DNA of 64,000 bases, taken from positions 158,555-222,554 of the forward strand of contig NZ_JBEPTL010000003.1 in the NCBI RefSeq assembly GCF_040549465.1. Direction: 5' to 3'. This document shows, in pieces, positions 15,844-25,063 of this stretch (positions are counted from its first letter, which is position 1; every line of letters begins with the position of its first letter). The position numbers were made by a program, and so were the translations under genes. Under the pieces are notes generated by a model that was not told where the DNA came from, did no database searches, and saw only the letters and a list, made by a program, of their open reading frames with translations. The DNA comes from Lacisediminihabitans sp040549465 (GTDB lineage: Bacteria > Actinomycetota > Actinomycetes > Actinomycetales > Microbacteriaceae).

Positions 15844-17339
15844 GAACCGCACAGGATGTGGCCGCACTCAGCGGCTGGGGTGCCGAGTGGGCGGGCCTCA
15901 GGGTTGCCGTGCTCGGCCTCGGGGTTACCGGATTCTCGGTCGCGGACACGCTCGCCGAACTGGGGGCGGAGCTCGTGGTGCTGTCGAACCGCGCGGACGA
16001 GAAGACAGCAGACCTACTCGACGTGATCGGTGTATTACTCGTTCTCGATTCTCTCGACGCGGAGCTCGCGGCCTTCGCACCCGATCTGGTCGTGGTGTCG
16101 CCGGGCTTTCCCCCGAGCAATTCGCTTGTCGCCTGGGCAACAGGGCAGGGCATCCCGGTCTGGGGTGACATCGAGCTGGCCTGGCGCCTGCGCGACAGAT
16201 CGGGAAGGCTCGCCGAATGGATCGCGGTGACGGGGACCAACGGCAAGACCACTACCGTGCAGCTCACCACCGCGATGCTCGCGGCAGGAGGCAAGCGGGT
16301 GATCGCCTGCGGCAATGTCGGGGTGCCGGTGCTCGATGCGATCCGCGACCCTGAGGGGTTCGACACGCTCGTCGTCGAGCTCTCCAGCTTCCAGCTGCAC
16401 TACCTCGACAGCATGTCGGCGTGGGCCAGCGTCTGCCTCAATCTCGCGGACGACCACCTCGACTGGCACGGGTCGCCGGAGGCATACAGCTCGGCGAAGG
16501 CAAAGGTCTACGGCCACACGAAAGTCGCCTGTGTCTACAACCTCGAAGACGACGCGACGCGAGAGATGGTGGAGCAGGCCGAGGTGGTCGAGGGATGCCG
16601 CGCCATTGGCTTCGGACTCGTGCTGCCAGGCCCGAGCGATGTCGGCCTCGTGGACGAGATTGTGGTCGACCGCGCCTTCCACGTCGACCGCCAGCGCGCC
16701 GCTATCGAGCTGACCACGGTGCGGGAGCTCGAGCGGGTCGGCCTCGGTTCGCCGCACATGATAGCGAACGTGCTCGCCGCTGCCGCGCTCGCGCGCTCCG
16801 TCGAGATCTCGCCCCAGGACATCCGCTCCGCCCTGCGTGACTTCCGGCTCGACCACCACCGCACCGAAACCGTCGCGGAGAGCGGCGGCGTGCGCTGGGT
16901 CAACGATTCGAAGGCTACCAACCCGCACGCGGCGCAGGCCGCGCTCGCCTCGTTCGAATCCGTCGTCTGGGTGGTCGGTGGTCTTCTGAAGGGCGTCGAC
17001 GTGAACGAACTCGTTGCCGCGAACGCCTCGAGGCTCAGGGGAGCGGTGGTGATCGGGGTCGACCGTCAACCATTAGTTGAAGCTTTCACGCGACACGCGC
17101 CGACCCTGCCCGTGTTCGAGGTCGAGACAGCTGACACTAAAGAGGTAATGCCGATGGCCGTGAGGTTGTCGGCTGCGGTTGCCCACAGTGGGGACACAGT
17201 ACTGCTCGCGCCGGCAGCCGCATCAATGGACCAGTTCACGGATTATGCGGATCGCGGAAATCGCTTCGCAGAAGCCGTGCAGATGATTATGGGAGGCGCG
17301 AATGACGACCAGCCCGCCGCGCCAGAGAGCGACGACTAA
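15840..17339 (+). CDS. murD: UDP-N-acetylmuramoyl-L-alanine-D-glutamate ligase MurD
   Basis: MurD adds D-glutamate to UDP-MurNAc-L-Ala. The ATG at 15840 overlaps the mraY stop and gives 499 residues (MRTAQDVAALSGWGAEWAGL). A Rossmann-like N-domain (VAVLGLGVTGFSVADTL) binds the uridine nucleotide, followed by the P-loop AVTGTNGKTTTVQ and the ADP/metal segment VNDSKATNPHA. The 3' end overlaps the start of ftsW by 38 bp in another frame, an unusually long overlap for this operon. Confidence 0.96.
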   Translation: MRTAQDVAALSGWGAEWAGLRVAVLGLGVTGFSVADTLAELGAELVVLSNRADEKTADLLDVIGVLLVLDSLDAELAAFAPDLVVVSPGFPPSNSLVAWATGQGIPVWGDIELAWRLRDRSGRLAEWIAVTGTNGKTTTVQLTTAMLAAGGKRVIACGNVGVPVLDAIRDPEGFDTLVVELSSFQLHYLDSMSAWASVCLNLADDHLDWHGSPEAYSSAKAKVYGHTKVACVYNLEDDATREMVEQAEVVEGCRAIGFGLVLPGPSDVGLVDEIVVDRAFHVDRQRAAIELTTVRELERVGLGSPHMIANVLAAAALARSVEISPQDIRSALRDFRLDHHRTETVAESGGVRWVNDSKATNPHAAQAALASFESVVWVVGGLLKGVDVNELVAANASRLRGAVVIGVDRQPLVEAFTRHAPTLPVFEVETADTKEVMPMAVRLSAAVAHSGDTVLLAPAAASMDQFTDYADRGNRFAEAVQMIMGGANDDQPAAPESDD

Positions 17340-18603
17340 GCCGAGGCTCGCGCCGCATCCGCAAAACCGTTCGACCGGCCCGGCCGTAGACGCATCATTT
17401 GAGCAGTCGGGCACACCTCGCCAGCCCGCCGCGGCCGTCGTTGCCGTCAAACGCATCTTCGCGGCCGAGACCGGAAACTACTTCCTACTGCTCGGCACGA
17501 CGCTTTTCCTCGTGGTGTTCGGCCTGATCATGGTGCTTTCGTCCTCGTCCGTCGAGTCGTTCCTCTCGAGCGGTGACTTCTTCAACGGCTTCATCCGCCA
17601 GGTGCTGTTCGCGGCCATCGGCGTACCGCTCATGCTCCTTGCCGCCAGAATGCCGGTGCGCTTCTGGAGGAGGTGGGCCGGTCTCTTCATGCTGGTCGCG
17701 GTCGGGCTGCAGTTCCTCGTGGTCGCGACGCCGCTCGGTTCGGCGCAGGGCGGCAACAGAAACTGGATCACCATCGGCTCGTTCACTGGCCAGCCGTCGG
17801 AGGTGGTCAAGGTGGCACTGGTGATCTGGTTGGGCTACATCGTCGCCAAGAAGCAGCACAAGCTCGACAACTGGCGCGAACTCGTCGTTCCGTTGGTTCC
17901 GGTGGCCGGTGCGGCGATCGGCATGGTGCTCCTCGGCAACGACCTCGGAACCGTCATCATCATGACAGCCATCGTGCTCGGAGCGCTCTTCTTCGCCGGA
18001 GTCAAGCTGCGCTTCCTCGCCGTCGCCGTCGTATTCATGGGTTTTGTTGCGGCGATTGCGGCGCTCAGCAACGGATCGCGGTCCAGCCGTCTTGGCCTCT
18101 TCCTCACCGGATGCACCTCGGCGTCCGACTATTCGAACGGATGCTGGCAGACCGTGCAGGGCTGGTGGGCATTGGCTTCCGGCGGCCTGTTCGGCCTTGG
18201 TCTCGGCAACTCGAAGGCGAAGTACTCCTGGCTACCCGCGGCGGCCAACGACTTCATCTTCGCAATCATCGGCGAGGAGCTCGGCCTTCTCGGCGCGATC
18301 CTGGTGCTCGTCCTCTTCATCGTCCTGGCGATCTCGTTCGTACGCATCATCCGTGCCAACACCGACCCATTCGCCCGCGTCACCGTCGGCGCTGTCATGG
18401 TGTGGATCATCGGTCAGGCCTTCGTCAACATCGCGGTGGTGCTCGGCATCCTGCCGGTGCTCGGGGTTCCGCTACCCCTCATCTCTGCCGGCGGCTCAGC
18501 GCTCGTCACCTCGATGGTTGCCATCGGCATCGTGCTCTCCTTCGCCAGGCACGCGCCAGAGCCTGTGTTGTCACAGCCTGCCGCCGCAGGTCGGCTGAGG
18601 TGA
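17302..18603 (+). CDS. ftsW: FtsW septal peptidoglycan glycosyltransferase (SEDS family)
   Basis: FtsW polymerises lipid II glycan strands at the septum, paired with FtsI. The 433-residue protein has a disordered cytoplasmic N-terminus of about 55 residues followed by about ten membrane spans. SEDS landmarks are FGLIMVLSSSSV in the first span, the GGNRNWI loop, and the end motif PVLGVPLPLISAGGSALV. The ATG at 17302 follows GGGAGG and lies inside the murD frame. The murG GTG overlaps its stop. Confidence 0.96.
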   Translation: MTTSPPRQRATTKPRLAPHPQNRSTGPAVDASFEQSGTPRQPAAAVVAVKRIFAAETGNYFLLLGTTLFLVVFGLIMVLSSSSVESFLSSGDFFNGFIRQVLFAAIGVPLMLLAARMPVRFWRRWAGLFMLVAVGLQFLVVATPLGSAQGGNRNWITIGSFTGQPSEVVKVALVIWLGYIVAKKQHKLDNWRELVVPLVPVAGAAIGMVLLGNDLGTVIIMTAIVLGALFFAGVKLRFLAVAVVFMGFVAAIAALSNGSRSSRLGLFLTGCTSASDYSNGCWQTVQGWWALASGGLFGLGLGNSKAKYSWLPAAANDFIFAIIGEELGLLGAILVLVLFIVLAISFVRIIRANTDPFARVTVGAVMVWIIGQAFVNIAVVLGILPVLGVPLPLISAGGSALVTSMVAIGIVLSFARHAPEPVLSQPAAAGRLR

Positions 18604-19691
18604 CACGGTACCTTCTCGCCGGTGGTGGCACCGCCGGCCATGTGAACCCGCTACTCGCGGTCGCTGATCGCATCATGGACCGCGAACCGGACGCGAAGGT
18701 CTTCGTTCTCGGCACAGCGGAGGGACTTGAGTCTCGTCTCGTCCCGGCACGCGGCTATGAGCTGCTGGTCGTGGCGCGGCTGCCCTTTCCACGGCGACCG
18801 AATGCGGCCGCACTCCGTTTCCCCGGCCGATTCAGGCTGCTGGTCATGGCGATCCAGGGCCTCATCCGGGAGCATGCTATCGACATCGTCGTCGGTTTCG
18901 GAGGGTATGTGTCAGCCCCGGCCTACCTCGCCGCACGCCGCGAGAAGGTCGCAATCGCCGTGCACGAGGCCAACGCCAGGCCCGGAATCGCCAACCGTCT
19001 CGGCGCCAGGCTCACCAGGTTCGTTGGGGTGGCCTTCCGCGCAGCACGTCTCCCGCACGCCCGCTTCATCGGGATGCCTCTTCGCCGCGAGATCGAATCC
19101 CTCGACCGCGCTTCGGAGCGGCGAGCTGCTGTCGAATTCTTCGGCCTGGATCCGCACCGACTGACCCTTCTGGTCACCGGTGGATCGCAGGGCGCGAGAC
19201 GCATCAACGAGACCATCTACGCGGGCGCGGCCAGCATTCTCGGTGCGGGGTGGCAGATCCTGCACGTGACCGGCGAACGCTCGGATCTGACCTCTACCGA
19301 GTTGCCCGACTATCACCTCATGGCCTACTGCGATCGCATGGACCTCGCCATCGCCGCGGCCGACCTCGCTGTCGCCCGCGCCGGTTCGGCGACAGTGAGC
19401 GAGTTCAGCGCTCTCGGCCTGCCGGCGGTCTACGTGCCATTGTCGATCGGTAACGGAGAGCAACGTCTCAACGCCAAGGATGCCGTCGACGCTGGCGGCG
19501 CACTTCTCGTCGACAATGCCGCGTTCACTCCGGACTGGGTCGGCAGCGATCTCGTCTCACTCCTGCAGAATCGCGCACTCATCGCCGAGATGGCCGCACG
19601 CACTCACGCGATCGGCGTCCTCGACGGCGCGGATCGCATGGTCGACCTCGTGACGGATGCCCTCCGCAGCACGGTAAATTCGTCGCAATGA
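18600..19691 (+). CDS. murG: UDP-N-acetylglucosamine-lipid I transferase MurG
   Basis: MurG adds GlcNAc to lipid I to make lipid II at the inner membrane face. GTG 18600, overlapping the ftsW stop as GTGA, gives 363 residues starting MTRYLLAGGGTAGHVNPLLAVADR with the first glycine-rich loop. GFGGYVSAPAYLAA and HEANARPGIANR follow in the acceptor domain. VTGGSQGARRIN and RAGSATVSEFSALGLPAVYVPLS form the UDP-GlcNAc-binding C-terminal half. A longer frame runs back into ftsW but has no support. The murC start overlaps its stop. Confidence 0.96.
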   Translation: MTRYLLAGGGTAGHVNPLLAVADRIMDREPDAKVFVLGTAEGLESRLVPARGYELLVVARLPFPRRPNAAALRFPGRFRLLVMAIQGLIREHAIDIVVGFGGYVSAPAYLAARREKVAIAVHEANARPGIANRLGARLTRFVGVAFRAARLPHARFIGMPLRREIESLDRASERRAAVEFFGLDPHRLTLLVTGGSQGARRINETIYAGAASILGAGWQILHVTGERSDLTSTELPDYHLMAYCDRMDLAIAAADLAVARAGSATVSEFSALGLPAVYVPLSIGNGEQRLNAKDAVDAGGALLVDNAAFTPDWVGSDLVSLLQNRALIAEMAARTHAIGVLDGADRMVDLVTDALRSTVNSSQ

Positions 19692-21112
19692 TCAAGTCCG
19701 ATTTCTCCCAGACCGTTCCTGAGCATCTCGGAGCCGTGCACTTCGTCGGGATCGGCGGAGCCGGCATGAGCGGCATCGCCCACCTCTTCGTGACCGCCGG
19801 CCTTCCGGTCACCGGTTCGGACATCCGCGCCACCGAGACTGTCGAGGCGCTTCAGGCGCGAGGGGTGCGAGTGTCCATCGGCCACTCTGCGGAGAACATC
19901 CTCGGTGTCGATACCCTCATCGTCACCGGCGCCATCGCCGAAGACAATCCGGAATATCTGGCTGCCCGTGCGAGCGGGCTTCCCATCGTTCACCGCGCGC
20001 AGGCCCTGGCCTGGCTGATCAGGAAGCATCGTGTGGTCGCCGTCGCCGGCGCGCACGGAAAGACGACGTCGACCGCGATGATCGTCACGGCGCTGCTCGA
20101 GTTGGGCGGTGATCCGAGTTTCGTCAACGGGGGAGTGATCCGCTCGCTGGGTGTGAGCGCGGCATCCGGTGGGAGCGACGTCTTCGTCGTCGAGGCCGAT
20201 GAGTCGGACGGCTCTTTTCTGCTTTACGGCACTGCGATCTCACTGATCACCAACGTCGATCCCGACCACCTCGACCACTACGGCTCGGAGGAGGCTTTCG
20301 AGGAGGCCTTCGCCACCTTTGCCCGCGGGGCCAGCGAACGTGTCGTCATCTCGAGTGACGACCCGCGAGCCGTCGCCGTGACAGCGCGCCTTGCGGACCG
20401 CACTGTGACCACCTTCGGACAGCATTCGGATGCCGACGTGCGGCTGCACTCCGTGGTGAGCGCCGAGGCCGTCGCTTTCTCGATCGCGTATGGCGGAGCC
20501 GACTACAGCACCACCCTGCGAGTCGCCGGGCTTCACAACGCCGTCAACGCCGCAGGAGCCTTCGGGGTGCTCGTGGCCCTCGGTTACGAGCCGCAGGCGG
20601 CGCTCGACGCTATCGCACACTTCGAGGGGACCGAGCGACGTTTCGAGCTGCGCGGAGAAGTTCGTGGGGTGCGCGTCTACGACGACTTCGCCCACCATCC
20701 GACCGAGATCCGTGCCGCCCTGTCCGGCGCGCGCGGTGTTGTCGGTGGCGGTCGTCTCATCCCGATCTTCCAGCCGCATCTCTACTCGCGCACTCGCCAG
20801 ATGGCTGCGGAGTTCGCCGAGACCTTCGAGTCGCTCGCCGACCACACGGTTATCGTGCCGATCTATGGCGCGAGGCAGGATCCAGAGCCTGGAGTGACCG
20901 GCGAACTCATCAGCGAGAGATTCACCGACTCCTCGAAGGTCGCCTATTTCACCGAGTGGTCGGATGCTGCCGAATACGCGGCGTCGATCGCGCACCCGGG
21001 CGACTTTGTGATTCCGATGGGCGGCGGCGATATCTACCGGATCATCCCGCAACTGCTGGCCGCGCTGGAAGCCATTCCCGCATCCGTTCCTCGCCCGCCG
21101 GAAACGGACTGA
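19688..21112 (+). CDS. murC: UDP-N-acetylmuramate-L-alanine ligase MurC
   Basis: MurC attaches L-alanine to UDP-MurNAc, the first peptide-adding step. The 474-residue protein has the N-terminal VHFVGIGGAGMSGIAHLF nucleotide loop, the P-loop VAGAHGKTSTAM (about residues 120-131), EADESDGSF, and the C-terminal YDDFAHHPTEIRA signature. The ATG overlaps the murG stop (ATGA). All four Mur ligases and both membrane steps are thus present in one operon. Confidence 0.96.
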   Translation: MIKSDFSQTVPEHLGAVHFVGIGGAGMSGIAHLFVTAGLPVTGSDIRATETVEALQARGVRVSIGHSAENILGVDTLIVTGAIAEDNPEYLAARASGLPIVHRAQALAWLIRKHRVVAVAGAHGKTTSTAMIVTALLELGGDPSFVNGGVIRSLGVSAASGGSDVFVVEADESDGSFLLYGTAISLITNVDPDHLDHYGSEEAFEEAFATFARGASERVVISSDDPRAVAVTARLADRTVTTFGQHSDADVRLHSVVSAEAVAFSIAYGGADYSTTLRVAGLHNAVNAAGAFGVLVALGYEPQAALDAIAHFEGTERRFELRGEVRGVRVYDDFAHHPTEIRAALSGARGVVGGGRLIPIFQPHLYSRTRQMAAEFAETFESLADHTVIVPIYGARQDPEPGVTGELISERFTDSSKVAYFTEWSDAAEYAASIAHPGDFVIPMGGGDIYRIIPQLLAALEAIPASVPRPPETD

Positions 21113-21116
21113 CCGG

Positions 21117-22097
21117 GTGAAGCGACCAGAGGGATTCGACAGTCCTCCGGCGGGCCCGCCAGAGCAGCCATCGGCCAGGGCGCCGCGTGCAGCGCGCCCC
21201 CAGAAGCAGACCGGTGTTGACAAGCCGACCGGTCCGGTGAGGCCGAAGTCGGCGGCCAAGGCCGAGAAGGCGCGGTCGACGAAACGCGTCGAGCCCGAGA
21301 AGGTCGCCGCTCCTTCGCACGAGCCGACGGCTGATCGTGAGGCGAAGAAGGCTGCCCGGTCGCGGCGCAGGTACGAGCGCAGCGAGGTCAAGAGATTCAC
21401 CCGCAGGTCCCGTCGGCGCAGAATCACCATTCTCGTGAGCGTACTGAGCCTCGTTCTCACCGGGGTGCTCGTCACCGGTGCGGTCTATTCGCCGTTGCTC
21501 TCCCTCACGACAGTGACCGTCGAGGGAAGTTCACGCGTGAGCGCGGATAGCGTGAAGTCGGCGATCAAGGACCAGGTAGGCAAGCCGCTCGCCACGATCG
21601 ACTTCGACAGGATCAAGCGCCAGCTGTCCAAGTTCCCGCTGATTCGCAGCTACGTGACTGAGACCGTGCCGCCGGATACCCTCATCATTCGAATCACAGA
21701 GCGTGCGCCAATCGGTCTGGTCGCGAGCAGCACAGGCTTCACCGTCGTCGACCCGGCCGGTGTCGAGATCGAGACGGCCACGGATCGTCCGCCTGGCCTG
21801 CCGTTGATCGAGAGTGGATCCGCTTCGAAGAAGAGCCCCGGTTTCACCGCTGCCGTCGCCGTGCTGCTGTCTCTTCCTGCTGAGGTGCTGAAGAAGGTGG
21901 ATACCGTCACGGCGCATACCACCGACGACGTGACTCTCGGGCTCACCGGCGCTGGCCAGTCCGTCGTGTGGGGGAGCGCAGAGAACTCCGCGCTCAAGGC
22001 CAGGGTGCTCGTCGCGTTGATCGCCACACAGAGTCCGAATGCCGCAGTTAAGTACGACGTCTCGGCTCCGACTCATGCCGTTGTGGGGGCAGGCTGA
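21117..22097 (+). CDS. ftsQ: FtsQ/DivIB-type divisome protein
   Basis: A 326-residue bitopic protein: a long basic, Pro/Lys/Ala-rich cytoplasmic region (about 1-100), one membrane span (ITILVSVLSLVLTGVLVTGAVYS, about 103-125), then a POTRA domain (LTTVTVEGSSRVSADSVKSAI...) and the FtsQ C-terminal domain. FtsQ scaffolds FtsL and FtsB-type proteins and regulates septal synthesis. The GTG start is 4 bp after the murC stop. It is the last gene before the ftsZ promoter region. Confidence 0.92.
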   Translation: MKRPEGFDSPPAGPPEQPSARAPRAARPQKQTGVDKPTGPVRPKSAAKAEKARSTKRVEPEKVAAPSHEPTADREAKKAARSRRRYERSEVKRFTRRSRRRRITILVSVLSLVLTGVLVTGAVYSPLLSLTTVTVEGSSRVSADSVKSAIKDQVGKPLATIDFDRIKRQLSKFPLIRSYVTETVPPDTLIIRITERAPIGLVASSTGFTVVDPAGVEIETATDRPPGLPLIESGSASKKSPGFTAAVAVLLSLPAEVLKKVDTVTAHTTDDVTLGLTGAGQSVVWGSAENSALKARVLVALIATQSPNAAVKYDVSAPTHAVVGAG

Positions 22098-22196
22098 TTC
22101 GCATCATCGGCCGCGAATTCGGGCGGCTGTTTCCGACACGCTGGACTGCCTGACGCTCGCTCGTGCTCGGCGCACTTAACTTCGAAACAAGAAACC

Positions 22197-22223
22197 TATA
22201 CTGAGCATAACTTTAAGGCTCAG
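22197..22223 (+). promoter_or_regulatory. candidate ftsZ promoter -10 box with a downstream inverted repeat
   Basis: TATACT at 22197-22202 is a good -10 box in the 159-bp gap before ftsZ. CTGAGC (22201-22206) and GCTCAG (22218-22223) form a 6-bp inverted repeat overlapping its end, so a hairpin or operator near the transcript start is possible. No clear -35 element was found. Confidence 0.4.
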
Positions 22224-22256
22224 GTAAAGGTTGAGAGTTTCTAGCGGAGGCCGGAC

Positions 22257-23408
22257 GTGACATCGAACCAGAACTACCTAGCCGTGATCAAGGTCGTCGG
22301 CATAGGCGGCGGTGGCGTCAACGCCGTCAACCGGATGATCGAACTCGGCCTTCGTGGCGTCGAGTTCATCGCGATCAATACGGATGCCCAGGCCCTTCTC
22401 ATGAGCGACGCCGACGTTAAGCTCGACGTCGGTCGCGAGATCACCAGGGGCCTCGGAGCTGGTGCAGACCCCGAGGTGGGACGCCGTGCAGCCGAGGACC
22501 ATGCCGAGGAGATCGAAGAGGCTCTGGCGGGCGCCGACATGGTCTTCGTCACGGCTGGCGAGGGTGGCGGTACTGGAACCGGCGGCGCTCCCGTTGTGGC
22601 ACGCATCGCCAGGTCGATCGGCGCCCTCACCATCGGTGTCGTCACCCGGCCATTCGGCTTCGAGGGCAAGCGTCGAGCGGCTCAGGCCGACGTCGGCGTC
22701 TCCGCTCTGAAGAGCGAGGTCGACACCCTTATCGTCGTGCCGAACGACCGGCTACTCGAGATCAGCGATCGTGGCATCAGCTTTCTCGAAGCCTTCGCGA
22801 CCGCAGACCAGGTACTCCTCGCCGGTGTGCAGGGCATCACCGACCTCATCACCACGCCCGGCCTCATCAACCTCGACTTCGCCGACGTCAAGTCGGTCAT
22901 GCAGGGAGCCGGCTCGGCACTGATGGGCATCGGGTCGTCACGGGGGGCCGATCGCGCCATCAAGGCAGCAGAGCTCGCCGTCGCGTCCCCGCTGCTCGAG
23001 GCGAGCATCGATGGAGCCCACGGCGTACTGCTCTCGATCCAGGGCGGATCGAATCTCGGCATCTTCGAGATCAACGATGCCGCCCGTCTCGTGCAGGAGG
23101 CGGTGCATCCTGAGGCCAATATCATCTTCGGTGCTGTCATCGACGACACCCTCGGCGACGAGGTTCGGGTCACCGTGATCGCCGCTGGCTTCGACGGCGG
23201 TGAGCCGGTGATCAAGAAGGCCGGACATCGCTCCAACTTCGTGGACGCCGCGGCTCTGCCTGAAACCGCACCTATGCCCGCCGGAGAGGTGGAGACCGAA
23301 GAATCGGTCCCCAACTGGTCGGCGGAGCCGGAGGTTCCGAGCGCGCCAAAGGATCCGGTCTTCGACGACGGAGAAGACGACCTGGACGTGCCCGACTTCC
23401 TGAAGTGA
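22257..23408 (+). CDS. ftsZ: cell division GTPase FtsZ
   Basis: FtsZ is the tubulin-like GTPase that forms the Z ring. The 383-residue protein starts at a GTG after GCGGAGG and reads MTSNQNYLAVIKVVGIGGGGVNAVNRM. The tubulin signature GGGTGTG is at about residues 104-110 and the T7 loop NLDFADVKSVM near 205. A variable acidic linker ends in the conserved tail DDLDVPDFLK, which binds SepF and other partners. It is separated from ftsQ by its own promoter region and followed by yggS and sepF. Confidence 0.98.
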   Translation: MTSNQNYLAVIKVVGIGGGGVNAVNRMIELGLRGVEFIAINTDAQALLMSDADVKLDVGREITRGLGAGADPEVGRRAAEDHAEEIEEALAGADMVFVTAGEGGGTGTGGAPVVARIARSIGALTIGVVTRPFGFEGKRRAAQADVGVSALKSEVDTLIVVPNDRLLEISDRGISFLEAFATADQVLLAGVQGITDLITTPGLINLDFADVKSVMQGAGSALMGIGSSRGADRAIKAAELAVASPLLEASIDGAHGVLLSIQGGSNLGIFEINDAARLVQEAVHPEANIIFGAVIDDTLGDEVRVTVIAAGFDGGEPVIKKAGHRSNFVDAAALPETAPMPAGEVETEESVPNWSAEPEVPSAPKDPVFDDGEDDLDVPDFLK

Positions 23409-23418
23409 TGACTGTCGT

Positions 23419-24099
23419 ATGACGAGCCTCGAGGTATTGCAGGATCGTCTCGATGCTGTTCACTCCGGCATCTCGGATGCGGCGCGACAGGCGGCTAGGG
23501 ACCCTCGCGCGATCACGACCATCGTCGTCACCAAGTTCCACCCCGCAGAGCTCGTGCGCCAGCTGCACGGGCTCGGGGTTCGGAATTTCGGCGAGAACCG
23601 TCACCAGGAGGCACAAGCCAAGGCCGAGGAGCTTCGTGACCTCGACATCGACTGGCATTTCATCGGCCAGTTGCAGAGCAAGAAGGCTCGCCAGGTGCGT
23701 GCCTATGCCAGGGTCATCCATTCACTCGACCGTCCATCGGTTGTCGACGCGCTGGCCTCGCACCCCCTGTCGATCGACTGTTTCGTGCAGCTGAACCTCA
23801 CCGACGACGACGGCCGAGGCGGTGTCCGTGATGCGGACCTGGAGCGTCTCACTGAGCGTGTGGTTGCGACGCCAGGGCTGTCGCTCCTCGGCGTGATGGC
23901 TGTCGCACCCGTCGGCGAAGACCCACGAGCCGCCTTCGCGCGGGTGCGCGTGGCATCCGAACGCGTGATGGCGATAGCCCCCACAGCCCGATTCATCTCG
24001 GCCGGTATGTCCGGAGACTATCGGGAAGCCGTCCTCGAGGGCGCGACACACCTGCGGATTGGTTCGGCAATCACGGGAAACCGGCCGGTCGCCGGTTAA
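23419..24099 (+). CDS. YggS/PROSC family PLP-homeostasis protein
   Basis: A 226-residue single-domain protein with a PLP-binding TIM barrel. The PLP lysine is in VVTKFHPAELVRQLHGLG (about K37). VRNFGENRHQEAQAK, WHFIGQLQSKKAR and the C-terminal LRIGSAITGNR phosphate-binding end are family hallmarks. YggS proteins buffer pyridoxal phosphate rather than catalysing a known reaction. The gene lies 10 bp after ftsZ and before sepF, its usual place in Gram-positive bacteria. Confidence 0.93.
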   Translation: MTSLEVLQDRLDAVHSGISDAARQAARDPRAITTIVVTKFHPAELVRQLHGLGVRNFGENRHQEAQAKAEELRDLDIDWHFIGQLQSKKARQVRAYARVIHSLDRPSVVDALASHPLSIDCFVQLNLTDDDGRGGVRDADLERLTERVVATPGLSLLGVMAVAPVGEDPRAAFARVRVASERVMAIAPTARFISAGMSGDYREAVLEGATHLRIGSAITGNRPVAG

Positions 24100-24131
24100 T
24101 CTGATTCGAGACACACCACAGGAGGCACGAA

Positions 24132-24605
24132 ATGGCTAACCCGCTGCGTAAGACCATGGTTTATCTGGGCCTGGCAGATGAGGAATTCGACTACGAGGAC
24201 GCGGCTCCCGCTGCGCCCGCCGCACCGGTTGCGCAGCATGTCGCGCAGCCCGCCGCCAATCGCGCGCCCGTCACCCCTCTTCGCCGAGTTCCCAGTCAAA
24301 GAAATGCGGCTCCCGCAGACATGAACGAAATCCTCACCGTGCACCCTCGCCAATACAAGGATGCCCAGGTGATCGCCGAGAGCTTCCGAGACGGCATCCC
24401 GGTCATCATCAACCTCTCCCAGATGAGTGAGCCGGAGGCGCGTCGACTCGTGGACTTCGCCAGCGGACTCTCGCAGGGTCTGTATGGGAAGATCGAGCGT
24501 GTCACCAACAAGGTCTTCCTGCTCTCGCCCGCCCACGTCGCCGTCAGCGGTGACCAGGCGGAGGTCGAGCCCGACGTGGACGCGTCGTTCTTCGCCCAGT
24601 CCTAA
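24132..24605 (+). CDS. sepF: cell division protein SepF
   Basis: SepF is the membrane anchor of the Z ring. The 157-residue protein has an N-terminal amphipathic helix (MANPLRKTMVYLGL), an acidic Ala/Pro-rich linker (about 17-60), and the SepF domain (about 75-145) with VIINLSQMSEPEARRLVDFASGL and the K-V-F-L-L-S-P end. AGGAGG sits 7-12 nt before the ATG. It is thought to bind the FtsZ C-terminal tail, here DDLDVPDFLK, in actinobacteria that lack FtsA. Confidence 0.95.
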   Translation: MANPLRKTMVYLGLADEEFDYEDAAPAAPAAPVAQHVAQPAANRAPVTPLRRVPSQRNAAPADMNEILTVHPRQYKDAQVIAESFRDGIPVIINLSQMSEPEARRLVDFASGLSQGLYGKIERVTNKVFLLSPAHVAVSGDQAEVEPDVDASFFAQS

Positions 24606-24632
24606 TCACTTCCTGCTCGGACTGAGGATTAC

Positions 24633-24932
24633 GTGGTGATTCTCAACGTCGTAGCGACGATTGCGTACTTCTTCTTCCTTCTCTATTTCTTCGTACTCTG
24701 GGCCAGGTTTATCCTGGATCTCGCGCGGACTTTCGCACGCAGCTGGCGTCCGAAAGGCTTCGGAATGATGCTGGCAGAACTGGTCTTCTCGCTGACCGAT
24801 CCACCAATTCGTTTCGTCCGCAGGGTGATCCCGCCTTTCCGTGCGGGCGGAGTCGCGCTCGACTTCGCCTGGAGTGCGGTCATGCTTGTCGACGTGATCC
24901 TGATCTACATCACATTCGTGCTGAGGTATTGA
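24633..24932 (+). CDS. YggT family membrane protein
   Basis: A 99-residue protein with two membrane spans (about 8-28 and 72-96) and the YggT signature around LTDPPIRFVRRVIPPFRAGGVALDFAW. The GTG start is 28 bp after the sepF stop. The gene sits between sepF and divIVA in most actinobacteria and firmicutes. A role in osmotic balance or chromosome/septum placement has been suggested for relatives, but the molecular function is not settled. Confidence 0.88.
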   Translation: MVILNVVATIAYFFFLLYFFVLWARFILDLARTFARSWRPKGFGMMLAELVFSLTDPPIRFVRRVIPPFRAGGVALDFAWSAVMLVDVILIYITFVLRY

Positions 24933-25007
24933 AGACACCCTGTGTACTCTGGGGACAGTGGTCGACCGCCACTCGAGTCCACGGCACCCTGGACCCGGTA
25001 GTTTGCT

Positions 25008-25033
25008 AGCGTTAGCTAACCGTTACTAACGCT
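25008..25033. promoter_or_regulatory. inverted repeat upstream of divIVA
   Basis: AGCGTTAG (25008-25015) pairs perfectly with CTAACGCT (25026-25033) across 10 bp, and the internal GTTAGCTAAC (25011-25020) is itself a palindrome. TATAAG at about 25036 may be a -10 box, so the repeat would cover the -35 to spacer region. An operator is likely; the regulator is unknown. Confidence 0.5.
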
Positions 25034-25063
25034 TGTATAAGAAAGTTTTTTGAGGTGACACCC

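Noticed and set aside
17673..18599. Upstream extension of murG through ftsW
   Set aside because: It runs in another frame of the membrane protein gene; GTG 18600 directly precedes the conserved GGGTAGHVNP motif.
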